Shown in pieces: positions 43,170 to 51,939 of a stretch of DNA of 64,000 bases. The stretch is from Parolsenella massiliensis (lineage in GTDB: Bacteria > Actinomycetota > Coriobacteriia > Coriobacteriales > Atopobiaceae), in NCBI RefSeq assembly GCF_900143685.1, contig NZ_LT671675.1:719111-783110 (forward strand). Reading direction: 5' to 3'. The translations under genes and the position numbers were made by a program. Below the pieces are notes generated by a model. That model saw only the letters and a list, made by a program, of their open reading frames with translations, ran no database searches and was not told the DNA's origin. The first letter of the stretch is position 1; every line of letters starts with the position of its first letter.

Positions 43170-43275
43170 GTTTGCCTCGCTGTTCTCGATGCTGTAACGA
43201 GCGTGATTCTACCCAACGTACGGGGCGTTTTTGGTGGCTTGAATCCCCACCTGGGGCGTGCCCGAGAAAGTAAGT

Positions 43276-43402
43276 GCGAAATTGTGTAGCCAAAGGTCGC
43301 TGCGCTGAGTAGCCGGAATACTTGTAACGCTGCTACCTGCGGGTTTGATATCTGCACGTTTGCTTCTACTCGGCGGTTTGCGTTTTAGCTACACAATTTC
43401 GC
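43276..43402 (+). repeat. 66-nt core element, copy A, with outer inverted arms
   Basis: Outer arms GCGAAATTGTGTAGC (43276-43290) and GCTACACAATTTCGC (43388-43402) are perfect 15-bp partners. Core 43307-43372 is 66 bases with GAGTAG at 1-6, CTACCTGC at 27-34, TTTG at 38-41 and CTACTCG at 60-66. The inner stem is GTAGC/GCTAC, whereas copies B and C have GTAGAC/GTCTAC, so pairing is kept while bases change. Confidence 0.8.
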
Positions 43403-43435
43403 ATCCATAGCCGCGGAGGCTCGATCCGAAAAGAA

Positions 43436-43560
43436 CGAATTTCCGAGGCTAAATTGGGATTGCCCGAGTAGACCAATAGTATGCATCGCGTCTACCTGCG
43501 ATTTTGCCGGGAGGAGCCTTGTGACTACTCGCCAGGTTGCTATTTGGCCTCGGAATTTCG
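43436..43560 (+). repeat. 66-nt core element, copy B, with outer inverted arms
   Basis: Outer arms CGAATTTCCGAGGCTAAAT (43436-43454) and ATTTGGCCTCGGAATTTCG (43542-43560) pair at 17 of 19 positions and are unrelated in sequence to the arms of copy A. Core 43466-43531 is again 66 bases with the same four invariant blocks at the same positions. Confidence 0.8.
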
Positions 43561-43676
43561 CAATCACTTGCACGCACGCCCCCAAAATCGACTCACCTCG
43601 CCGTCAACGTTGGGGTACAAACGCATATGACGCGCGCGGCCGGGGAGCCGCCACGAATCATCGACAAGGAGAGATC

Positions 43677-44204
43677 ATGAGGGTAGTCATCCTTAACGGC
43701 AGCCCCCGCAAGGGTGCAAACACCGAGGTAATGGCCAACGCGTTCGCCGATGAGGCTCGCGCGTGCGGGAACGACGCCGAGGTCGTTAACGTTGGCCTCA
43801 TGGACATCCACGGCTGCCGCGGCTGCCAGTACTGCTTTGCCCACGAGGGCACCTGCGTCCAGAAGGACGACATGGCGGGTGTGCTCGAGAAACTGCGCGA
43901 GGCAGACGTCGTGGTGTTCGCCTCGCCCATCTACTGGTTCGATATCACGGCGCAAGAGAAGGCCGCGATCGACCGTCTGTATGCCTTTGGCGGCGTGGGC
44001 TTCCCGTTCCACCGCGTGGCGCTGCTGCTGGATTCCGCGAGCGACGGCGTCTACACGGCCGCCATCTCGCAGTACAACGACACGTGCGCCTACTGCAAGT
44101 GGGAGAGCCTGGGCGTCGTGTGCGTGCCGGGCATGGAGGGTCGCGACTCCATGACGAGCTCGCCCAAGCTTGCCGAGGTACGAGAGCTTGCTCACCGTAT
44201 CTAG
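43677..44204 (+). CDS. NADPH-dependent FMN reductase/flavodoxin-like protein
   Basis: A 175-residue protein; ATG 43677 follows AAGGAGAG. The FMN-binding phosphate loop is ILNGSPRKGANTEVM (near residues 4-18), with CRGCQYCFAHEGTCVQKDDM, whose cysteines are typical of the iron-sulfur-flavoprotein-like/NADPH-FMN reductases, and FASPIYWFDITAQEKAAIDR near 80-99. It probably reduces a quinone, nitro compound or flavin in the cytoplasm. The cysteines may bind a metal or act in redox; that is not certain. It is a single gene with its own terminator. Confidence 0.88.
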   Translation: MRVVILNGSPRKGANTEVMANAFADEARACGNDAEVVNVGLMDIHGCRGCQYCFAHEGTCVQKDDMAGVLEKLREADVVVFASPIYWFDITAQEKAAIDRLYAFGGVGFPFHRVALLLDSASDGVYTAAISQYNDTCAYCKWESLGVVCVPGMEGRDSMTSSPKLAEVRELAHRI

Positions 44205-44241
44205 CTGCGGTTTATTCACGTTCCGAGAAGGAAGCGCGAGA

Positions 44242-44274
44242 ACGGCGTCGGGCTGCTGCCCCGGCGCCGTTTTT
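44242..44274 (+). terminator. Terminator after the flavodoxin-like gene
   Basis: ACGGCGTCGGG / CCCCGGCGCCGT around a GCTGCTG loop, followed by TTTTT. Confidence 0.85.
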
Positions 44275-44301
44275 GTTGCGCGGCGGCATGCCAGAGGAAC
44301 C

Positions 44302-44339
44302 CGTCCCCAATGGCAGGCTACGTCCCCAATGGCAGGCTA
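44302..44339 (-). repeat. Perfect 19-bp tandem repeat ending in the antiporter stop codon
   Basis: CGTCCCCAATGGCAGGCTA at 44302-44320 and 44321-44339. Read with the gene, the second copy contains the antiporter stop (TAG) and then TGCCATTGGGGACG. Same GGGGACG-type core as the other 3'-end repeats. Confidence 0.75.
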
Positions 44340-46334
44340 GAGGCCCATCTGCAGCAGGTAGATCTCCTCGCGAAGCTCGCGGGCCGCGTGGGTGCTCAGC
44401 TCGCCGGCGTCGTGCAGGCGGCGGATCTGCTCGAGCTCAAGCGACAGGCCCACGGCCTCGATGTCGCGTGCCTGCTCGCGAATGCGCGCCCGCGCCTGCG
44501 CCGCGTTGCCGTCCGAGAACGTCATGGCCAGGTGCGCCCGGTGCTCGCCGGCGAGTCTCCGCGCGGCGCTGGCCTGCCCGTCGTCGAGCTCGCCCGCCAT
44601 GGCAGCAAGCGCGTCAATGGCATGCTGCTCGGTTGCCCGGTGCAGCTCCGCCAGCTCGCGGCGCTCGGCCTCGTCGCCGCGTCCGTGAAGCGCGCGTCCC
44701 ACGCGGGCCAGATGCGCGTGGCGCCGCGCTCGCCCTCCGCTGGCGCCGCGGTGCAACCCATAGGCGCCGCGCAGCTGCTCGAGAGCCGCCATGTAGCGCT
44801 CCGCAACTTCGCGGCTGGTCTCACCGCGCTCCGCCCGCGCACGAACGAACGCAAGCTGCAGGTCAAGCACGCGAACGCGCAGCTCGCGCATGGCGTCGGG
44901 AGACGTCTCCACCTGCAGTACGCCGTCGAGCCGGTCTCGGTAGGTGCGCAGCGCCAGGCGCGTGGCGGCGCGTGTCTCGGGCGTGGCGCGCTCGGCCAGC
45001 TCGTCGATCACGGAGCGCAGGACGCGCGCCTTGGCTCGGGCGAGCGCGGCGTCGGCCTCGGTGGTGTCCTCGGCCGGGGCCAGCGCGGGCACGATGAAGT
45101 TCGCAAGCAGCAAGGTGAGCACAATGACGCCCGACGCCACAAAGATGAGCAGGCTACGCTGGGGAAACGCCGAACCCGCCTCGGTGAGGTAGGGGAGCGT
45201 GAGCATGATGGAGAGCGTCACCGCGCCCTTGGGCCCGCTCAGGCAGGTAACGAGCGCGCTGCGCATGAGCGCCGCCGTGCCCGTGCCCGCGTACTCCTCG
45301 GCGTGGCGGCCGCGGTGGATCTTCTCGAGCACAAGGACCCACGCAAGGCGGATGCCCACCACGATCGCGGTGACAAGCAGCACCAGGCCGCAGATCCAGG
45401 CAGCATCGGCGCCGTGCGAGACGCGCCAGACGGGCCCGAGCGTGCTGGGGAGCTTCATCCCCAGCAGCACGAACAGCGTGCCGTTGATGGCAAACGTGAG
45501 CAGCTCCCAAACGCTCTCGCTGGCAAGCGCGTGGCGGCTCGCCTCCACCGTGAGGCCGCGCGGGGAGAAGCGCATGAGAAGGCCCGCGGCCACCACGGCC
45601 AGGATGCCGCTCACGCCGAGCTCCTCGGCGGCCAGAAACGTCACGAAGGGCGTGAGCACCTCAAAGAGCACGTGCTCGGTGGGCGTCTCCAGGCCAAGGT
45701 CGCGCACCTTGGCAACCACGAGTGTGATGAGCGCGCCCAGGGCCAGGCCCACGACGATGCCGCCAAAGAAGTCGGCCGCGAAGGCGGCAGCGGCGTGCGT
45801 GGCCGAGAACTCGCCGGTGACAGCAGCCGCCACGGCGAACTCGAAGCACACGACGCCCGACGCGTCGTTGAACAGGGCCTCACCGGACAGCAGCGACTTC
45901 TGGCGTCGCGTGAGCGTGACGTTGGCGCCCATGGCGGCCACGGCCGCGGCGTCGGTGGGGCCAAGCGCCGCGCCCAGCGCGAAGGCCGCGGCAAGCGGGA
46001 TGGCGGGGCTCGCGAGGTACAGGGCCAGGCCGCACGCGAGCGTCGTGGCGATGACGAGACCTATGGCAAGCGAGGCCACGGGCGCCCAGGCGGCAAGAAG
46101 CGCCTGCTTGTCGGCGTGGCGGCTCTCCTCGAACAGCAGCGGAGCAATGAACAGGACGAGAAAGAGCTCCGGGTCGCGGAAGACCTGAGTGGGGTCGGCG
46201 GTGACGAGGCACCCCACGGCGGCGCCGAGCGCGATCTGCACGAGCGGCAGCGACACGCGCGGAAGCACCTGGCTGAACACGCTGGAGGCCAGCAGGCATC
46301 CTATGAGCAGAAGAACGATCTCGAACGAGGACAT
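44337..46334 (-). CDS. Na+/H+ antiporter, CPA1/NhaP type
   Basis: A 665-residue monovalent cation/proton antiporter with GAAAGGC before ATG 46334. About 12-13 membrane helices span residues 1-410, including the LFIAPLLFEESRHAD block (near 62-76), ALGAALGPTDAAAVAAMG with the TD motif (near 119-136), and LSGEALFNDASGVV with the ND pair (near 147-160). The last 240 residues are a helical, arginine/glutamate-rich cytosolic domain (ETRAATRLALRTYRDRL...) with coiled-coil character. It probably removes Na+ and helps pH balance. It is a single gene on the - strand. Confidence 0.92.
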   Translation of the reverse strand: MSSFEIVLLLIGCLLASSVFSQVLPRVSLPLVQIALGAAVGCLVTADPTQVFRDPELFLVLFIAPLLFEESRHADKQALLAAWAPVASLAIGLVIATTLACGLALYLASPAIPLAAAFALGAALGPTDAAAVAAMGANVTLTRRQKSLLSGEALFNDASGVVCFEFAVAAAVTGEFSATHAAAAFAADFFGGIVVGLALGALITLVVAKVRDLGLETPTEHVLFEVLTPFVTFLAAEELGVSGILAVVAAGLLMRFSPRGLTVEASRHALASESVWELLTFAINGTLFVLLGMKLPSTLGPVWRVSHGADAAWICGLVLLVTAIVVGIRLAWVLVLEKIHRGRHAEEYAGTGTAALMRSALVTCLSGPKGAVTLSIMLTLPYLTEAGSAFPQRSLLIFVASGVIVLTLLLANFIVPALAPAEDTTEADAALARAKARVLRSVIDELAERATPETRAATRLALRTYRDRLDGVLQVETSPDAMRELRVRVLDLQLAFVRARAERGETSREVAERYMAALEQLRGAYGLHRGASGGRARRHAHLARVGRALHGRGDEAERRELAELHRATEQHAIDALAAMAGELDDGQASAARRLAGEHRAHLAMTFSDGNAAQARARIREQARDIEAVGLSLELEQIRRLHDAGELSTHAARELREEIYLLQMGL

Positions 46335-46457
46335 GCAAGCCTTTCGTGGTGGGGGCGTGCTGGAAAGAGTATCGCCGAGATGGGCCTAGGATGCAGGGGA
46401 AACAACGCGCCTTTGCTATCCTGGGCCTATCCGTCTCTTTAAGGTTGGTTGGTGCAT

Positions 46458-49364
46458 ATGGGTGATTTCGAGAACGGCTCGCTCGAGCAGGGCATTCGCG
46501 CCGCATTCGTTGACGAGAGCCTTCCGTGCGATGAGGACAGCCGTCCCACAATTATCTCGAACAACAAGTCGCTGGGCATCGATCTGCTTACGGTGATTAG
46601 AACGCAGCTCTCTAGCTGTGATTCATTCGATTTCTGCGTTGCGTTTGTGGGCGAGAGCGGGCTTCAGCCCCTCGTGGACATTCTCGCCGAGCTCAAGAAG
46701 CGAGGCGTCCGCGGCCGCTTGCTCACGTCGACGTACCTCAACTTCAACTCTCCTGCCACCTTCAGGAAGCTCCTCGAGTACGACAACATCGAGGTTCGCG
46801 TCTACCAGGGCAACCTCCATGCCAAGGGCTACGTCTTTGATCGGGACGAGACGAGCACGGTGATCGTTGGAAGCTCCAACCTCACGCAGATGGCCCTGAC
46901 CTGCAACAAAGAGTGGAACGTGCTGTTCCGTTCCTATGACAAAGGCGGTTTGCTTCGCTCCGTCAGAAGCGAGTTCGCCGAGCTCTGGAATTCCGACAAG
47001 ACGACCGCGCTGGCACCCGAATGGATTGACGAATACGAGAAATACCGAGCCTCCCAAGCGCCTCGCCGTGCAGCCAAAGCGGCGTTTAACGACGGTGCCG
47101 AGAAGCCTGAAGGTCGGGGCACTCTCACGCTCAAGCCGAACAAGATGCAGCAGCTTGCGCTCGCTGCGCTCGAGAAGCTACATCGGCATGACGAGCCCCG
47201 TGCGCTGCTCGTCTCTGCCACAGGTACGGGAAAGACTTACCTGTCTGCCTTTGACGTGGCGCGGGTCAATCCCGCTCGCGTGCTGTTCCTCGTGCACCGC
47301 CGCCGCATTCTCGAGGCCTCGCTCAAGAGCTACCAGAGGCTTCTTGGCGACAAGTACACCTATGGGATCTACCAGCCAGGCAAGGCCGAGAACAAGCCAA
47401 CGTGTCTGTTCGCCATGTGCTCGAGCGTGGCGCCTCACCTGGAAGACTTCAGCCCAGACGAGTTTGACTACATCGTGATTGACGAGGCCCACCGCGTGGG
47501 CTCTGCGAGCTACAAGAAGATCGTCGACTTCTTCACGCCCGAGTTCTATCTGGGCATGACGGCCACTCCTAGCAGGACCGATGGCTTTGACGTGTTTGCG
47601 CTGTTCAACCACGTTATTGCCTTCCAGATCACCCTGCAGGACGCGCTTGCGAACGACATGCTTGCCCCGTTTCACTACTTTGGCGTCGCCGACCTCGAGA
47701 TTGACGAGGAGAGCTATGACGATGCCGGGCTGTTTGTCCGCCTCACGTCCGATGAGCGCGTTCGACACGTGGCGGAGAAGATCGAGGAGTATACGGTCGA
47801 CAAGCGCAACCGTCGCGGCCTCATCTTCTGCGGTCGGAACGACGAGGCGGCCGAGCTCTCGCGCAAACTTAACGAGATGGGGTATCGCACGCTGGCCATC
47901 TCGGGCGAGAACAGCGACGCCGAGAGGGACGAGGCCATCGCTCGTCTCGAGGCCGGAGAGCTTGAGTACCTGCTTTCGGTCGACATCCTCAACGAGGGCG
48001 TGGACATCCCCTCGCTCAACCAGATCATCATGCTGCGCCGCACGGAGTCCGCGATCGTGTTCGTGCAGCAGCTCGGTCGTGGTCTCAGGAAGGCTGAGAA
48101 TAAGGACTATGCCCTTGTGCTCGACTTTATTGGCAACTACCAGCAAAACTTCTTTGTGCCCATCGCCCTGTCTGGCGACCGCACGTACAACAAGGACAAC
48201 CTCCGAGCCATTGTCGAGGAGGGGAGCGCCGTCATCCCAGGCTGCTCGACCATCACGTTCGATGAGGTTTCCAAGTCCCGCATCTACCGCGCCATCGACG
48301 GTGGGGACTTCAGCGCAGCTAGGCTCATCAGGGACGAGTACCGAACGCTTCGCAACATGCTTGGCAAGATCCCCTCGCTCGGTGACTTCGATGCGAACGG
48401 GGCCATCGACCCGCTGCGTATCTTCAAGAAGTTCGGCTCATACCATGCGTTTCTCTCGAAGTACGAAGAGGACAACGACGTTCACTTTTCGCCTGTCCAG
48501 GAAACCATCCTGGAGTTCATCTCCAGAAAGCTCGCGGGTGGCAAACGAGCCAGTGACCTGTGGCTTATTCGCAAGATCGTGAGCGAGAAGGAGTTCGTGC
48601 TGCCCGCGTCGAGCGTGGCTATGGGCGGCCCCTACGGGTGGAGCCTCCGGGACCGCACCTATCACTCTTCGCTGGCGCTGCTCTCGGGTTCCTTTGGTGC
48701 CTCCGGCAAGTTCGAGCCGCTTCTCAGTGTCGATGGCGACAAGGCTGAGGTATCCGAGGGCTTTTCTCGCGCCTTGGACGATCCGGAGTTTGCGAAGCAG
48801 CTTCTGGAGCTTATCGACTTTGGCATCGCGAGGAACGCCGAGACGTATGCAAACACCTACGCGGATACGGACCTCGTGTTGAACGCCAAGTACTCCTACG
48901 AGGAGGTTTGCTGCCTGCTTGGCTGGGACAAGAACGTCAACGGCCAGAACATCGGTGGCTACAAGTACGACGCCAAGACGAACACGTATCCCGTGTTCAT
49001 TAACTACGAGAAGGCCCCTGAAATCTCGGACTCCATCAAGTACGAGGATCGTTTTGTCTCCGAGAAGAAGATTGTCGCCATTTCGAAACAGCCTCGAACG
49101 CTTGAGTCGCCCGAGATCAAGAGGCTAAAGGGCTGGCCCGAGAACGGCATGAGGACCTACCTGTTTGTCCGCAAGAACAAGGACGACAGGGACGGTGGCA
49201 AGGAGTTCTACTTCCTTGGGGAGATGCACCCGACGCAAGAATATGCGCCCATTACCATTGCCGGTAAGAGCGCGGTTGAGATCACGTATGAGCTGGACCA
49301 TGCGGTTGACCGCAGCCTGTACAACTATTTGACGAGCAACATCGAGCCTGATGAGGTTGCCTAG
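46458..49364 (+). CDS. PLD-domain DEAD/DEAH helicase with DUF3427-type C-terminus
   Basis: A 968-residue protein; ATG 46458 follows AAGGTTGG, and in-frame TTG/GTG codons just before it are alternatives. Residues about 50-170 are a PLD-like nuclease domain with HAKGYVFDR (H-x-K) and VGSSNLT. Residues about 220-540 are an SF2 helicase: Walker A SATGTGKTYLS, DEAH box VIDEAHRVG, MTATPSRTDG and arginine-finger QQLGRGLRKA. The C-terminal about 400 residues match DUF3427. Such proteins often sit with NUDIX genes, as here, and are suspected in defence or DNA repair. Codon use is somewhat less GC-rich than in the neighbours. Confidence 0.88.
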   Translation: MGDFENGSLEQGIRAAFVDESLPCDEDSRPTIISNNKSLGIDLLTVIRTQLSSCDSFDFCVAFVGESGLQPLVDILAELKKRGVRGRLLTSTYLNFNSPATFRKLLEYDNIEVRVYQGNLHAKGYVFDRDETSTVIVGSSNLTQMALTCNKEWNVLFRSYDKGGLLRSVRSEFAELWNSDKTTALAPEWIDEYEKYRASQAPRRAAKAAFNDGAEKPEGRGTLTLKPNKMQQLALAALEKLHRHDEPRALLVSATGTGKTYLSAFDVARVNPARVLFLVHRRRILEASLKSYQRLLGDKYTYGIYQPGKAENKPTCLFAMCSSVAPHLEDFSPDEFDYIVIDEAHRVGSASYKKIVDFFTPEFYLGMTATPSRTDGFDVFALFNHVIAFQITLQDALANDMLAPFHYFGVADLEIDEESYDDAGLFVRLTSDERVRHVAEKIEEYTVDKRNRRGLIFCGRNDEAAELSRKLNEMGYRTLAISGENSDAERDEAIARLEAGELEYLLSVDILNEGVDIPSLNQIIMLRRTESAIVFVQQLGRGLRKAENKDYALVLDFIGNYQQNFFVPIALSGDRTYNKDNLRAIVEEGSAVIPGCSTITFDEVSKSRIYRAIDGGDFSAARLIRDEYRTLRNMLGKIPSLGDFDANGAIDPLRIFKKFGSYHAFLSKYEEDNDVHFSPVQETILEFISRKLAGGKRASDLWLIRKIVSEKEFVLPASSVAMGGPYGWSLRDRTYHSSLALLSGSFGASGKFEPLLSVDGDKAEVSEGFSRALDDPEFAKQLLELIDFGIARNAETYANTYADTDLVLNAKYSYEEVCCLLGWDKNVNGQNIGGYKYDAKTNTYPVFINYEKAPEISDSIKYEDRFVSEKKIVAISKQPRTLESPEIKRLKGWPENGMRTYLFVRKNKDDRDGGKEFYFLGEMHPTQEYAPITIAGKSAVEITYELDHAVDRSLYNYLTSNIEPDEVA

Positions 49365-49368
49365 TTTT

Positions 49369-49758
49369 TTAAGCGAGGGACTTCTCGAGCTCCTTGACCA
49401 CCTTGATGTCTGCCGGCAGCCAATCGACGGACCAGAGCTTACCGGTTTCGAGCCAGCGGAGGTTCTCGTGCTCGGAATCGTTGATGGTCCCGTTGGCGAT
49501 GCAGCAGGTGAAGCAGTCCATGACGAGGTGGAACGTCTCGTAGTCGTGCTCGACGGTGCAGAGGGGCTCCAGGTTGCCAATGGTGACGTGGAGCTCCTCC
49601 TGTATCTCTCGGATGCACGCGTCTGAGCTCGTCTCACCGGGTTCGAGCTTTCCGCCGGGGAACTCCCAACCGTCCTTGAACTCGCCGTAGCCTCGCTGCG
49701 CGGCAAGAATCTTCTCTCCGTCACGAATGATTGCGGCTGCTACGTGGATCGTCTTCAT
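49369..49758 (-). CDS. NUDIX hydrolase (MutT-like), copy 2, convergent with the helicase
   Basis: A 129-residue NUDIX protein; ATG 49758 has GAGGAGACGCGC upstream. The NUDIX box is GKLEPGETSSDACIREIQEEL (near residues 33-53) and the ending SVDWLPADIKVVKELEKS is nearly the same as in copy 1 at 42753. It should hydrolyse oxidised (deoxy)nucleoside triphosphates. Its stop lies four bases from the helicase stop (a T-rich gap serves both), which fits the frequent helicase-NUDIX association; they are on opposite strands here. Confidence 0.9.
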   Translation of the reverse strand: MKTIHVAAAIIRDGEKILAAQRGYGEFKDGWEFPGGKLEPGETSSDACIREIQEELHVTIGNLEPLCTVEHDYETFHLVMDCFTCCIANGTINDSEHENLRWLETGKLWSVDWLPADIKVVKELEKSLA

Positions 49759-49848
49759 GATGCGCGTCTCCTCTTCGCTGTTTGCCAGGGAGCAGTATAG
49801 GCGTTTGGCATTTGGTGCTCTTGGGCGTTGATCGTGTGGATCGTGAAG

Positions 49849-50235
49849 ATGATGCGCGAGGGCCGGGCGGATGTTTGGGATCGGTACTCTTCCTCCTACA
49901 TGGAATTGCAGGATGGGGAGCATCGAATGGACGAGCTGATTGCGTGGTACGAAGGCATTCTTGGCAAGCTTGCGCTGCTGGATGAGTGCGAGCAGGGAGC
50001 CTGCTATCGAGTTGGCGATGGGGTGTATGTCTCGGAGCGCGATTTTGAAGGGCTATTCTGCTCGACCGTGGAGCGAACTATATGGATGTGCCTCAGGAAT
50101 GCCGAGCTGATGGGGGAGTTCGATCTCGAGCTCTCCCGCCTTTCTCGCCACGTGAGCGACATCGCTTGGCTCGACGTCGAGCTTGTCCGCCTTCTCGAAT
50201 CAGACGATGCCAGCTGCTTTTTCACGGAGTTGTAG
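49849..50235 (+). CDS. Hypothetical protein
   Basis: A protein of about 128 residues if started at ATG 49849 (ATG 49852 and upstream TTG/GTG codons are alternatives; no strong ribosome site is seen). It is helical and acidic, with DRYSSSYMELQDGEHRMDELI near the N-terminus and RVGDGVYVSERDFEGLF in the middle. I do not recognise the family. Codon use is more AT-rich than in the neighbours, which with the helicase/NUDIX/Vsr context suggests a variable, perhaps acquired, segment. Confidence 0.55.
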   Translation: MMREGRADVWDRYSSSYMELQDGEHRMDELIAWYEGILGKLALLDECEQGACYRVGDGVYVSERDFEGLFCSTVERTIWMCLRNAELMGEFDLELSRLSRHVSDIAWLDVELVRLLESDDASCFFTEL

Positions 50236-50254
50236 ACGGTGGGCCAGGAACCTT

Positions 50255-50280
50255 GCAAAAAAAGCCGGGAGGTAGCTCCC
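50255..50280 (-). terminator. Hairpin with T-run on the - strand
   Basis: GCCGGGAG/CTCCCGGC with loop GTAG, preceded on + by an A7 run, so a proper terminator only for leftward transcripts. No leftward gene lies immediately upstream, so it may be bidirectional or left from a lost gene. Confidence 0.6.
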
Positions 50281-50453
50281 GGCGTCTCGTCAGAAGCTTG
50301 TGAAAGCCTCCATCCATAGGATACCAGGCATCTTTGGCCTGATATGCGAGCTTTAGATCTTGAGCTGCTCGCGCTAAATGTGTTGGGACTCGGCCTCATT
50401 CCCTGCATCCGCTATCCTATCCCGCGGGCAAGCGGCCGCGCGAGGGGAGGGGC

Positions 50454-51008
50454 ATGGTATCCGAGGCAACGCGCCACGTGATGCAGGCGAACAAGTCGAA
50501 GAACACCAAGCCCGAGCTCAAGGTGCGTGCGGCTCTGCGCGCCGCCGGGCTTCCCGGCTATCGCCTCCACTGGAAGGCCGCGCCCGGCAAGCCCGACATC
50601 TGCTATCCGGGCCGCAAGGTCGCCATCTTTGTGAACGGCTGTTTCTGGCATCGCTGCCCGTACTGCGCCCTGTCCACGCCCAAGTCAAACGTTGACTTCT
50701 GGCTGGCCAAGTTCGCGCGCAACCGTGCTCGCGACGAGCGTGACTGCGAGCTTCTCGCGCAAGACGGCTGGACGGTGCTCGTCATCTGGGAGTGCCGCCT
50801 CAAGAAGGCGCGCTTTGAAGCCACGATGGACGAGGTGGTGCGCATCGTGCGCGCGTCGGGTGAGGGCGCCGCGCCCCGGCCGCGATCGCATGCCGTTCTC
50901 GCCGGCCCAGACCTTGTCTGGCCCGCCGCCGGCGCGGCCATCGAGATAGGCTCGGCCCCGGCCCGCGTGCATCGCCAGCGGGCGCGGATGCTCAGGCGCC
51001 GCCATTAG
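50454..51008 (+). CDS. vsr: Very-short-patch-repair (Vsr)-type DNA mismatch endonuclease
   Basis: A 184-residue protein with GAGGGGAGG before ATG 50454. It has the Vsr pattern: RHVMQANKSKNTKPELKVR (near residues 7-25), the catalytic region GKPDICYPGRKVAIFVNGCF (near 44-63) with the Asp, WHRCPYC (near 64-70), and VIWECRLKK (near 110-118). Vsr nicks T:G mismatches made by deamination of 5-methylcytosine. No dcm-type methyltransferase gene is visible in the window, so its partner is elsewhere or absent. The last about 45 residues, arginine/alanine-rich, extend beyond the usual length (about 140). Confidence 0.9.
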   Translation: MVSEATRHVMQANKSKNTKPELKVRAALRAAGLPGYRLHWKAAPGKPDICYPGRKVAIFVNGCFWHRCPYCALSTPKSNVDFWLAKFARNRARDERDCELLAQDGWTVLVIWECRLKKARFEATMDEVVRIVRASGEGAAPRPRSHAVLAGPDLVWPAAGAAIEIGSAPARVHRQRARMLRRRH

Positions 51009-51071
51009 TGCGACAATAGGACACTAACGAACGCGGCCCCGCGGCCGCGCGAGCAACCGAGGAGGTGCGGC

Positions 51072-51938
51072 ATGGCGGTCTACGTCACGAGCGACGCGCA
51101 CGGTCACGTGCGGGCGTTGGACAAGGTTCTCGAGCAGGTATCGCTTGGCGAGAACGACGAGCTCTATGTGCTCGGCGACCTCATCGACCGCGGCCCCGAC
51201 CCCATGGGCGTGGTCTCTCTCGTGCGCTCGCTGCCCCAGGCACGCGTTTTGCTGGGCAACCACGAGGACCTCATGATGCTCGCCATAGGCCGCACGGGCG
51301 CTCCGAGGGATGGCGCGTTCGACACCTCTGGCCTCAACGTTGAGGCCTTCACGGACTGGATGAACTGGATGCAGAACGGCGGCGCCGCCACCGCCGAGCA
51401 ACTCGAGCGTCTGTCTTGCGAGGAGTACGCAGGCTACCTGGACTGGGTTCGCGAGCTGCCGCTCTATGCCACGGCGACCGCCGGTGGGCGCACCTTTGCG
51501 CTGAGCCATGCGGGCATAAGCGCGGGCGTTGCGCTTGAGTGGTTGGGCACGCACGCGGGTGCCAACCTGGAGGACCCCGAGGTGCTCGCGGAGATGCTTG
51601 CCGCCCAGCAGCGCGATGACCTGCTGTGGATTCGTGCGGAGTTCTGGGGATGCCCCACCACGCTCGTTGGCGCGGATGGCCACGGCCCCGTTGTGGTTGC
51701 GGGACACACGCCGTCTCCGCTGCTATCTGTTTACGCCGCCGACGAGGGTGTTGCCTGCATGAACGAGGACGGCAAGGGCATGGTCGTGGAGCTGGGCGCC
51801 TGTCCGGCCACCGGCTTTGTGGCCGACCGCATCGACGTTGACTGCGCCGCCGCGAGCGGGACGGGCGTGGGCCGCGTGGGCGTGCTTCGCCTTGATGACC
51901 TTAAGACCTGGTATGCGGACATCCGAGAGGGAGAGTAG
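51072..51938 (+). CDS. Calcineurin-like metallophosphoesterase (PrpE/ApaH-like)
   Basis: A 288-residue phosphoesterase with CGAGGAGGTG before ATG 51072. Metal and active-site motifs are in order: SDAHGHVRAL (near residues 7-16), GDLIDRGPDPMG (near 36-47), LLGNHEDLM (near 63-71), LSHAGI (near 144-149) and VAGHTPSP (near 211-218). It resembles serine/threonine protein phosphatases of the PPP type and diadenosine tetraphosphatases, so the substrate is open. It acts in the cytoplasm. The SGNH gene follows immediately, with a one-base gap to its GTG start. Confidence 0.88.
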   Translation: MAVYVTSDAHGHVRALDKVLEQVSLGENDELYVLGDLIDRGPDPMGVVSLVRSLPQARVLLGNHEDLMMLAIGRTGAPRDGAFDTSGLNVEAFTDWMNWMQNGGAATAEQLERLSCEEYAGYLDWVRELPLYATATAGGRTFALSHAGISAGVALEWLGTHAGANLEDPEVLAEMLAAQQRDDLLWIRAEFWGCPTTLVGADGHGPVVVAGHTPSPLLSVYAADEGVACMNEDGKGMVVELGACPATGFVADRIDVDCAAASGTGVGRVGVLRLDDLKTWYADIREGE

Positions 51939-51939
51939 C

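Larger units (their letters stand above)
43170..43676. other. Repeat-rich gap with two copies of the 66-nt element
   Basis: The gap carries copies A and B of the nested inverted element described under 43276 and 43436. After copy B come the leader and ribosome site (AAGGAGAG) of the flavodoxin-like gene. No coding frame with good codon use was found. Confidence 0.65.

Noticed and set aside
50255-50280. Terminator for the 49849-50235 gene
   Set aside because: On the + strand the hairpin has no T-run after it; the T-run is on the - strand, so it was annotated as leftward.
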